Both the position numbers and the translations under genes were made by a program. The notes under the pieces are model-generated. The model did not search any database and was not told the origin of the DNA. It saw nothing but the letters and a program-made list of their open reading frames with translations. DNA of 5,163 nucleotides from Chloroflexia bacterium (GTDB lineage Bacteria; Chloroflexota; Chloroflexia; Thermomicrobiales; UBA6265). This document shows, one piece after another, positions 1 through 5,050 of this stretch (within the stretch, counting starts at the first letter, position 1; each line of letters starts with the position of its first letter). Location: contig JACCUV010000235.1 of assembly GCA_013698495.1 (NCBI GenBank), positions 1 through 5,163 of the forward strand, read 5' to 3'.

Positions 1-520
1 TGGAATGGCCGCCGTTCTCGGCCTCGACGAAGCGGCCCTCGTCGCGATCTGCGATCAGGCGTCTTCTGCCGGAATCATCAACGTCGCCAACGCCAATTGC
101 CCCGGCCAAATCGTGATCTCGGGTGAAGTCGGCGCGCTTGAGCAGGCGATGGAACTCGCCAAGGCGGCAGGCGCCAAACGTGTAGCCCGCCTGCCAGTCT
201 CGATCGCGTCCCATTCCCCGCTGATGGAGGACGTTTCGCGCAAACTGAAAGCGCTCACTGACACCATTGACTTCGAGACTCCCTCGTTTCCGATCGTTGG
301 CAACGTCTCCGCCAGGCCAATCTCCACCGTAGCCGAAATTCGGTCTGAGCTCGAACACCACGTCGAGCGCCCCGTGAACTGGATCGAATCTGTGCAGGCG
401 ATGGTCGCGTTCGGCGCCGACACCTTTGTAGAACTCGGGCCCGGCGCCGTCCTCGCCGGGTTGGTCAAGCGAATCGACCGCAATGTCAAAACCGTCGGCA
501 TGGCCGACCTCGGCTTGTAG
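1..520 (+). CDS. fabD: Malonyl-CoA:ACP transacylase, C-terminal part (5' end outside window)
   Basis: FabD moves malonyl from malonyl-CoA to acyl carrier protein, giving the extender for fatty acid elongation in the cytosol. About 172 codons are visible; the reading frame is open to the left edge, so the ATG at position 5 is internal and the nucleophile GHSLGE motif and malonate-binding Arg lie outside. Visible family marks are NVANANCPGQIVISG (the usual N-x-N-x-P-x-Q-x-V-I-S-G segment), the catalytic His in SIASHSPLM (codon 212-214), PVNWIESV and the C-terminal VELGPGAVLAGLVKRI. One oddity: the residue four before the PVxW proline, normally Gln (about Gln250 in E. coli numbering), reads His here (codon 359-361). 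The gene ends with TAG. fabF follows on the same strand after 514 bases, so close translational coupling is unlikely. Assignment to fabD rather than a polyketide acyltransferase rests on the fabF neighbour and the short, free-standing C-terminus. Confidence 0.93.
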   Translation, partial: GMAAVLGLDEAALVAICDQASSAGIINVANANCPGQIVISGEVGALEQAMELAKAAGAKRVARLPVSIASHSPLMEDVSRKLKALTDTIDFETPSFPIVGNVSARPISTVAEIRSELEHHVERPVNWIESVQAMVAFGADTFVELGPGAVLAGLVKRIDRNVKTVGMADLGL

Positions 521-590
521 TGTCGGCGAGTTCGCTGGCGGTGATTCACATGATGACTTCGATGGCGCCGTGTTGGCTGGGTGAACTTGC

Positions 591-636
591 AGGGGAGGAC
601 TGGCGGGCCGTAAAGCCCATCCTGACATCCCGAATC
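591..636. repeat. 46-base diverged repeat, copy A
   Basis: This stretch after fabD aligns without gaps to 2297-2342 after fabF, with roughly three quarters of bases identical and a shared core GCGGGCCGT. It can fold around GGGC/GCCC, with AGGA/TCCT further out. It is probably a dispersed non-coding palindromic repeat; the two copies sit at the same relative place, shortly downstream of a fab gene. Confidence 0.5.
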
Positions 637-665
637 TGACCCGCGAACGCGAAGCGTAGCCTGCC

Positions 666-686
666 CTCAGCTTGTCGAATGGGTCC
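666..686. repeat. REP-like motif (CTCAGCTTGTCGAATGGG)
   Basis: The stretch closely resembles the CCTGAGCTTGTCGAAGGG-type repeat found in intergenic DNA of many GC-rich bacteria (general knowledge, not checked here). Its right half, GTCGAATGGGTCC (674-686), recurs exactly at 5003-5015 near the other end of the window, which supports a dispersed repeat rather than chance. Confidence 0.4.
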
Positions 687-821
687 TTTCGCTCAATCCC
701 ACGACATTCGGTCTGCACCAACCACCGCTGGGAATGAGTTAAGCGAACCCTGTGTCGGACAGATTGCCTGGCATGCCGATTAGAGCCGGTGTCACAAAGG
801 CTGACGATCTTGGCGGAAGAC

Positions 822-859
822 GGGCGGAGCAAGCTCCGCAGCCCTACCAAGACGGTAGG
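822..859. repeat. Two tandem hairpins upstream of fabF
   Basis: The first hairpin has a perfect stem, GCGGAG (824-829) with CTCCGC (834-839), around CAAG. The second follows three bases later: CCTACC (843-848) with GGTAGG (854-859) around AAGAC. Neither is followed by a T-run, so intrinsic termination is unlikely. The pair lies about 175 bases before the fabF start and could be an intergenic repeat or part of the fabF leader RNA; the sequence does not decide between them. Confidence 0.45.
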
Positions 860-1034
860 CGACAACCATTTCGGTATCCGCTCTAACTGCCGTACCCAAA
901 TTAACGCCCCAAAGTGCGAATCACGCCCAACCGCTCGCATGGACACTCAAATCCCGGTACCATTGAGCCGAACCTGGGCCGACGCATCCGGAACACGCCC
1001 TGAACCGTCGCAAGGACACGAAAGGACGCATCTG

Positions 1035-2267
1035 GTGACTCGGGTTGTCGCGACAGGGATCGGCGCCGTCACGCCACTCGGGATCGGCGTTGACGCCTTC
1101 TGGAGCGGGCTGACCGGGGGACGTTCCGGCATTCGCACGATCCAGCACTTCGACGCGTCCAACCTCGACGTCCAGATCGCGGGCGAAGTCCCCGACTTCG
1201 TGGCCAGGGACTTCATCGACTTCAAGGCCGCTCGCCGCATGGACCGATTCGCCCAGTTTGGGGTCGCCGCCGCGCGCCAGGCGCTCGAAGATGCGGGTCT
1301 CGAAATCACCGACGACAATCGTGAGCGCATCGGCATCGTCGTCAACACCGGCGGCGGGGGGATCGGGACAATCGAGAACGAAGTCATCAACATGGCCAAA
1401 AATGGCCCGAGGCGGGTCAGCCCCTTTCTGATCCCGCTCTTCGCGCCGAACATGGCCAGTTGCCAAATCGCGATCAATTTCAATATACATGGTCCCACCG
1501 TGACCTCGGTTGCCGCCTGCGCCGCCGGTGTCCAGGCCTTTGTCGACGCCGTGCACATGATTCAGCGCGGCGATGTCGATGTTGTGATCGCCGGTGGCAC
1601 GGAGGCCGGAATTACCCCCGTCGCGATCGCCGGATTGGCGACAATGGGAGCCCTCTCCACCCGCAATCACGATCCCGAAGGCGCCAGCCGCCCGTTCGAC
1701 AAGGGTCGCGACGGATTTGTCTTTTCCGAGGGCTCGGCGATCGTGATCCTCGAATCCGAGGAGCACGCCATGCGCCGTGGCGCGAACGTGCTCTGCGAGG
1801 TCGCTGGCGGCTCCTATACGTCTGATGCCTTTCACATCACGGCGCCCGATCCCAGCGGACGCGGCCAATCGGCGGCGATTCGGGGCGCGCTGAAGCATGC
1901 CGCGCTTGCGCCGGAGGAGGTCGACTACGTGGCAGCCCATGCCACGGCCACCCCGCTCGGCGACATCGGCGAAACCAACACCCTCAAGCGCGTTTTCGGC
2001 GACCACGCTCCGAAATTGGCGATTTCGGCGAACAAATCGATGCTCGGTCACCTGCTCGGCGCCGCCGGCGCCGTCTCCGGCCTCGCCTGCATCCTCGCGA
2101 TCCGGGATAGCCTCGTACCGCCCACGATCAACCTCACCGATCCCGATCCTGCCTGCGACCTCGACTACACCCCGAATGTCGCCCGCCAGATGAATGTCGA
2201 TGTCGCAATCGCCAACGGCTTCGGGTTCGGCGGTCAAAACGCCTCCGCCGTCTTCCGTAAAATCTGA
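1035..2267 (+). CDS. fabF: 3-oxoacyl-ACP synthase II (beta-ketoacyl-ACP synthase)
   Basis: FabF condenses malonyl-ACP with acyl-ACP, releasing CO2, in the elongation cycle of type II fatty acid synthesis. The protein is 410 residues, the usual FabF length. The thiolase-fold marks are in order: RVVATGIGAVTPLG (3-16), NTGGGGIGT (104-112), GPRRVSPF (124-131), nucleophile Cys162 in VAACAAG, His302 in AAHATATPLGD, Lys334-Ser-Met-Leu-Gly-His339 and the C-terminal GFGFGGQN (395-402). The Cys-His-His triad is therefore complete. The frame stays open upstream to 789, but family homology begins at GTG 1035, which has AAAGGA at 1021-1026 with eight bases between; this GTG is my chosen start. Small departures from the commonest consensus are HATAT for HGTST and FGGQN for FGGTN; both look tolerable. 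With fabD upstream this is a fatty acid synthesis locus, but acpP and fabG are not in view. The gene converges on prmC. Confidence 0.96.
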   Translation: MTRVVATGIGAVTPLGIGVDAFWSGLTGGRSGIRTIQHFDASNLDVQIAGEVPDFVARDFIDFKAARRMDRFAQFGVAAARQALEDAGLEITDDNRERIGIVVNTGGGGIGTIENEVINMAKNGPRRVSPFLIPLFAPNMASCQIAINFNIHGPTVTSVAACAAGVQAFVDAVHMIQRGDVDVVIAGGTEAGITPVAIAGLATMGALSTRNHDPEGASRPFDKGRDGFVFSEGSAIVILESEEHAMRRGANVLCEVAGGSYTSDAFHITAPDPSGRGQSAAIRGALKHAALAPEEVDYVAAHATATPLGDIGETNTLKRVFGDHAPKLAISANKSMLGHLLGAAGAVSGLACILAIRDSLVPPTINLTDPDPACDLDYTPNVARQMNVDVAIANGFGFGGQNASAVFRKI

Positions 2268-2296
2268 GCCGGCTACGTGTGCATCGGCGATCCCGT

Positions 2297-2342
2297 AGGG
2301 GAAGATGAGCGGGCCGTGAATTTCATCTGGACAACCCGGATC
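2297..2342. repeat. 46-base diverged repeat, copy B
   Basis: This aligns with 591-636 and begins with the GTAGGGG lead-in (2295-2301) also seen in the other palindromes of the window. It has an outer stem AGATGA (2303-2308) with TCATCT (2323-2328). In copy A the equivalent positions are different bases that still partly pair, which suggests that folding rather than sequence is kept. Confidence 0.5.
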
Positions 2343-2456
2343 TTGCTCGCGTATGTCCTCCCGCCCGATCTGACGGCCAATGATCTGCGATGACCATCGC
2401 CACACAATTTGAATGACGGGAAATGGGTCCGAGAGAGAATGTCGAGCGTGAACGCA

Positions 2457-2540
2457 ACTCGGCTCCGAATCGATCCACTCCTCCTCCCCATGCTCGTACT
2501 CGCCCTGCTCGTCAGGCTTGTCGTTGCCCCACTGGGACAT
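2457..2540 (-). pseudogene. Possible 5' gene remnant encoding an acidic N-terminus
   Basis: Read on the minus strand from ATG at 2540, the first 28 or so codons give a strongly acidic, natural-looking sequence beginning MSQWGNDKPDEQGEYEHGEE. Nearly all of these codons end in G or C, as real genes do in this DNA. An AAGGGA ribosome-binding-like motif lies five bases before the ATG and TATATT is just upstream. After about residue 28 the G/C preference at third positions fades and the frame runs into the 3' end of fabF as antisense, which is not credible as one protein. I read it as the broken start of a lost gene; a chance open stretch or a very short peptide are alternatives. I do not recognise the family. 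Confidence 0.3.
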
Positions 2541-2560
2541 CACGTTCCCTTGAATATACA

Positions 2561-2632
2561 AGGGGCGGACCAGAATCGACCGGAATGAACACCTTCCACA
2601 ACAGAAGTCGGTCGATTCGTGTGTCCGCCCGT
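2561..2632. repeat. Long palindromic element, copy 1
   Basis: The outer arms are GGGCGGAC (2563-2570) and GTCCGCCC (2623-2630), both perfect. The inner arms are GAATCGACCG (2573-2582) and CGGTCGATTC (2609-2618), also perfect, with a 26-base loop. Between outer and inner arms lie CA on the left and GTGT on the right. It is the cleanest of four long copies in the window and encodes nothing evident. Confidence 0.75.
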
Positions 2633-2744
2633 CCTGATCCGCAAACACTATGCGCATCGCCCGCGCCTTTGTCGTTCCGTCGACCGTTCTGTGATTCCGA
2701 CAATGGAGGAAGCCTGAGGTCTTGCCTGCACCAGTTGCACCATG

Positions 2745-3641
2745 TCAACCATTGTGAAATGCAGCGCAACCCGTCGGATGTGGCTCCATCACCACATGCC
2801 GGGCCAACCCGGCGAGATCGCGGATCTTCCGGACCTGGCGACCGGGATACAGGTCCCGCAACAAGCGCTCGACTTTCGTGGCCTGGCTCGGATCCAGTTC
2901 GAGACCCACTCCGCCGCCCGGCCCCAGCACCCGCTGAAGGTCGCTAATCAGGTCCCGCACCGAGTCAAGCCCATCGACCCCGCCATCGAGCGCGACCCGT
3001 GGCTCGACCGCCAAGTCGGGATTCTGCGCAATCTGATTCGGTGTCAGATACGGCAAATTCGCCAGCACCAGGTTGACCTGTCCAGAAATCGGTTCCAGCA
3101 GCGACCCTTCCTGGAATTTGAGCCAGGGACGCCGCACCTCGTTCAGGATCGCGTCCGCGTTGCGCCGCGCGATTCCAAGCGCGACGGGACTCACGTCGGT
3201 CGCGACCACCCGAACCGGAGCCGTGGCCAGCGCGACCACACTGATCGCAATGGCGCCCGACCCCGTCCCCACATCGACCATCAGCGGATTGCGTATGACA
3301 GCCAGGGCCGCCAATGCCCATTCCACCAGCAACTCCGTCTCCGGCCGTGGAATCAGCACTCCCGGCGCCACCTCGAACGACAGCCCCATGAACTCCCGGG
3401 CACCCGTCAGGTAGGCCACCGGTTCGCCGCTCAGCCGCCGTTCAATCAACTCCTCATACCGATGCTTGTCGTCGTCGCCAATCGGGTCTGGGTAGCGCAG
3501 GAACAGTTCCGTGCGCGAGATTCCCAGGACGTGCCGCAGCAAGACCTCGGCGTCGAGTCGTGGCGTCGCGATCCCGGCCACCGCCAACTGTCTCGCCGAC
3601 TCGCTCAGCGCATCCTGATTGCTGCGACGTCGCTGGGACAT
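2745..3641 (-). CDS. prmC: Release factor glutamine methyltransferase (PrmC/HemK)
   Basis: PrmC uses S-adenosylmethionine to N5-methylate the glutamine of the GGQ motif in release factors RF1 and RF2, which supports efficient translation termination. The protein is 298 residues. The N-terminal release-factor-binding helical domain reads through RLDAEVLLRHVLG (28-40) and GEPVAYLTG (72-80), followed by VLIPRPETE (95-103), the SAM-binding motif VDVGTGSG (122-129) and the acidic end of beta-2, ATDVS (147-151). The catalytic NPPY motif reads NLPY (195-198). The C-terminus carries the usual VALDGGVDGLD and GGxGLELD segments. ATG at 3641 is chosen because family homology starts there and a purine-rich GGGGAAGGGG precedes it, though close to the start; the frame is open further upstream to 3761 without family likeness. 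The partner gene prfA lies about 1.4 kb upstream on the same strand with the cyclase gene between, an unusual separation. Confidence 0.95.
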   Translation of the reverse strand: MSQRRRSNQDALSESARQLAVAGIATPRLDAEVLLRHVLGISRTELFLRYPDPIGDDDKHRYEELIERRLSGEPVAYLTGAREFMGLSFEVAPGVLIPRPETELLVEWALAALAVIRNPLMVDVGTGSGAIAISVVALATAPVRVVATDVSPVALGIARRNADAILNEVRRPWLKFQEGSLLEPISGQVNLVLANLPYLTPNQIAQNPDLAVEPRVALDGGVDGLDSVRDLISDLQRVLGPGGGVGLELDPSQATKVERLLRDLYPGRQVRKIRDLAGLARHVVMEPHPTGCAAFHNG

Positions 3642-3718
3642 TCCCCTTCCCCGTTCCTTTTCTGACGTGGCGTCTCGCAAGCACAGCCGGCGGCAACTTC
3701 TCGGTCGCCGACATGTCG

Positions 3719-3794
3719 TAGGGGCGGTACCGGCCCTGCTGGATACCGGCATGAGAGACACTTTGCCGCCAGCGATGCAGGGGTCTCCGCCCGT
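3719..3794. repeat. Long palindromic element, copy 2 (between prmC and cyclase)
   Basis: The outer arms are GGGCGG (3722-3727) and CCGCCC (3787-3792). The inner arms are GCTGG (3738-3742) and CCAGC (3769-3773), extended by CCCTG (3734-3738) and CAGGG (3778-3782) with a four-base bulge; the loop is 26 bases. It is more degenerate than the others. The left end, TCGTAGGGGCGGTACCG (3716-3732), is identical over 17 bases to 4822-4838 in copy 3, on the far side of the cyclase gene. Confidence 0.6.
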
Positions 3795-3805
3795 CTACTG
3801 GCTCA

Positions 3806-3829
3806 CCACAGGATGTACATCGCGTGTGG
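3806..3829. promoter_or_regulatory. Operator-like dyad upstream of the cyclase gene
   Basis: A perfect ten-base palindrome, GATGTACATC (3812-3821), sits inside flanking inverted arms CCACA (3806-3810) and TGTGG (3825-3829). It lies about 100 bases before the cyclase start. A weak TTCGTT (3835-3840)/TACGAT (3857-3862) pair with 16 bases between follows it and could be a promoter. A dimeric regulator site is a reasonable reading, but no regulator gene is in the window and a chance palindrome cannot be excluded. Confidence 0.3.
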
Positions 3830-3918
3830 GCCATTTCGTTTCGTTCTCGTCTGGAGTACGATGCAGGCAGACGTCGCGCCACGACGCCGGCGATCGAGAT
3901 CGACCGTTTTGTACCCTC

Positions 3919-3924
3919 AGGAGG
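3919..3924 (+). promoter_or_regulatory. Strong ribosome binding site of the cyclase gene
   Basis: A full AGGAGG stands eight bases before ATG 3933 and fixes that start over the longer open frame, which begins at 3813. It is the strongest such site in the window, stronger than those of fabF and prmC, which suggests efficient translation of the cyclase. Confidence 0.8.
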
Positions 3925-3932
3925 TTTTCCCG

Positions 3933-4808
3933 ATGTGTTCTCCCGAAGTCATGTCCAGGGTTCAGGCAGTGTTGCGAGGCGGCAACGGATCGGTATCCAG
4001 GCGCGGTTTCCTGGGCGCCACTGGCGCCCTCGCCGCCGCGGGCGCCCTCGCCCCGCTCACCCTCAGAGCCCAGGACGCCACCCCCGTCGCGACCCCTGTC
4101 CTCGAAGGACGGACCATTACCTATGGCATCGTCGCCAACCTCTCCCACCCCTTGTCGCCAACCTCGCCGGTCTGGCCAGGCCGGCTCCCGTTTGGCGTGG
4201 AAAATGAGGTCACCGTCGCCGACGATGGCTTCTACGCCAACATCCTCACCATTCACGAACACATCGGCACCCACCTCGACGCGCCGGCTCACTTCGTCGA
4301 CGGCGGGACCACCACCGACCTGATCGATCCCGGCCAACTCGTGGCCCCGATCGCCGTTATCGACGTTACCGCTCAGGCCGGGGCCGATGTGGACTACGCC
4401 CTGACGATCGACGACATCCTCGCCTGGGAAGCTGAAAATGGCGAGCTCCCGCTCGGCGCTTTCGTGGCCATGAACTCCGGTTGGAGCGATCGGTTCAGCG
4501 ATGCCGAAGCCTTTGTCAATCTCGATGCCGCCGGGGTCCAGCATTATCCTGGCTTCCATCCCGACGCGGCGATATTCCTCGCTGAGCAACGCTCGATTGT
4601 CGGCATCGGCGTCGACACCCTGAGCCAGGATCCCGGAAACTCGACCGACTTTGGAACGCACGTCGCCACCGCGGGCGCCGGATTGTACGGCGTCGAATGC
4701 GTCGCCAACCTCGGCGATGTGCCGATCAGCGGCGCGACCGTGGTGGTCGGCGGCCCCAATCACGAAGGCGGCTCGGGCGGCCTCGCCCGCCTCCTCGCCC
4801 TCTACTAG
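3933..4808 (+). CDS. Tat-exported cyclase-family (KynB-like) metal-dependent hydrolase
   Basis: The 291-residue protein belongs to the cyclase family (Pfam Cyclase, relatives of kynurenine formamidase KynB), metal-dependent enzymes that hydrolyse amide, ester or lactone-type bonds. A twin-arginine signal SRRGFLG (22-28) is followed by an Ala-rich hydrophobic stretch and LTLRAQDA, with cleavage likely near residue 46; the mature start QDATPVATP is a short Thr/Pro linker. The family motif HEHIGTHLDAPAHF (108-121) carries the expected metal ligands His110, His114 and Asp116, plus His120. A later pair, His243 and Glu255 in GTHVATAGAGLYGVE, fits the remaining ligand positions of KynB-like enzymes. 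The substrate-side WPGD segment reads WPGR (81-84). The protein is thus probably folded with its metal in the cytoplasm and then sent outside the membrane. The substrate is unknown: kynurenine breakdown is not suggested by any neighbour. The gene lies divergent to prmC and is flanked by palindromic elements. Confidence 0.9.
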   Translation: MCSPEVMSRVQAVLRGGNGSVSRRGFLGATGALAAAGALAPLTLRAQDATPVATPVLEGRTITYGIVANLSHPLSPTSPVWPGRLPFGVENEVTVADDGFYANILTIHEHIGTHLDAPAHFVDGGTTTDLIDPGQLVAPIAVIDVTAQAGADVDYALTIDDILAWEAENGELPLGAFVAMNSGWSDRFSDAEAFVNLDAAGVQHYPGFHPDAAIFLAEQRSIVGIGVDTLSQDPGNSTDFGTHVATAGAGLYGVECVANLGDVPISGATVVVGGPNHEGGSGGLARLLALY

Positions 4809-4824
4809 TATCCACCGCATATCG

Positions 4825-4898
4825 TAGGGGCGGTACCGCCATCGACCGCGAACTGCTCCTCGCCATACCCGAATCCGGTCGATGGTGTGTCCGCCCGT
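4825..4898. repeat. Long palindromic element, copy 3 (after the cyclase gene)
   Basis: The outer arms are GGGCGG (4828-4833) and CCGCCC (4891-4896). The inner arms are CCATCGACCG (4839-4848) and CGGTCGATGG (4876-4885), perfect over ten bases, with a 27-base loop and TGTGT before the right outer arm. It begins 16 bases after the cyclase stop. It may act as a transcript-end hairpin, but no T-run follows. Confidence 0.7.
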
Positions 4899-4906
4899 GC
4901 CTCACG

Positions 4907-4977
4907 TACGAGCGGACATGGATCGACAGACGTTGACGCCCGCGCATTCCCGATTTTGTCGATCCTGCCTGCCCCGT
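4907..4977. repeat. Long palindromic element, copy 4
   Basis: The inner arms are GGATCGACA (4920-4928) and TGTCGATCC (4957-4965), a perfect nine-base stem with a 28-base loop. The outer arms are weaker: GAGCGG (4910-4915) against CCTGCCCC (4968-4975), with a bulge and a mismatch. Its left half aligns with that of copy 1 at about 14 of 19 positions, which places it in the same family and orientation. Confidence 0.55.
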
Positions 4978-4979
4978 AG

Positions 4980-5000
4980 GGGCCGATCTTGTGTCGGCCC
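4980..5000. repeat. Short hairpin, possible minimal element
   Basis: GGGCCGA (4980-4986) pairs perfectly with TCGGCCC (4994-5000) around a seven-base loop, TCTTGTG. It has the same GTAGGG lead-in and a TTGTGT run before the right arm as the long elements, so it may be a version with the inner stem and loop missing. It lies between the ends of the converging cyclase and prfA genes. Without a T-run on either side it is a poor intrinsic terminator. Confidence 0.5.
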
Positions 5001-5050
5001 GAGTCGAATGGGTCCGCCCACTCCAATCCGCCGCCTGACCGAACGCGGCC

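Larger units (their letters stand above)
521..1034. other. Gene-poor fabD-fabF spacer with repeat-like palindromes
   Basis: No convincing gene lies in these 514 bases on either strand. There is no acpP (no DSLD-type phosphopantetheine site) and no fabG, although these genes often sit between fabD and fabF. The spacer holds a copy of a 46-base repeat (591-636), a motif resembling the widespread CCTGAGCTTGTCGAAGGG-type repeat (666-686) and two back-to-back hairpins (822-859). The last part, from about 860 to 1020, looks structureless and leads into the fabF ribosome binding site. A fabF promoter presumably lies here, but I cannot point to convincing -35/-10 boxes. Confidence 0.7.
2268..2744. 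other. Spacer between convergent fabF and prmC
   Basis: These 477 bases separate two genes that end towards each other. They contain the second copy of the 46-base repeat (2297-2342), a possible gene remnant read on the minus strand (2457-2540) and the first copy of the long palindromic element (2561-2632). The stretch from 2633 to 2744, next to the prmC stop, shows no clear feature. No hairpin followed by a T-run, as expected for an intrinsic terminator of either gene, is evident. Confidence 0.65.

Noticed and set aside
789..1034. 82-residue N-terminal extension of FabF from GTG 789
   Set aside because: It shows no family likeness, crosses two hairpins and would make the protein far longer than normal; GTG 1035 has a well-placed AAAGGA.
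921..2657. Very long open frame on the minus strand across fabF
   Set aside because: It is antisense to a clear fabF with a full catalytic triad. High GC makes such shadow frames common. Only its first 28 codons or so, outside fabF, look coding.
2742..3665. Plus-strand frame opposite prmC
   Set aside because: The composition is rich in Arg, Gln and His as expected of an antisense shadow; prmC on the minus strand is unmistakable.
3642..3714. Minus-strand reading starting MSATEKLPPAVLARRH just upstream of prmC
   Set aside because: It looks mildly natural but has no ribosome binding site, no recognisable family and overlaps the prmC start in another frame.
3795..4820. Long minus-strand frame opposite the cyclase gene
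   Set aside because: The plus-strand reading has a Tat signal, metal motif and strong ribosome binding site; the minus frame is a shadow.
2561..5000. CRISPR array
   Set aside because: The repeats are palindromes at irregular distances, with diverged sequences and genes between, not identical short repeats with even spacers.
4980..5000. Intrinsic terminator between the cyclase gene and prfA
   Set aside because: The hairpin is good but no T-run follows on either strand; kept as a repeat.
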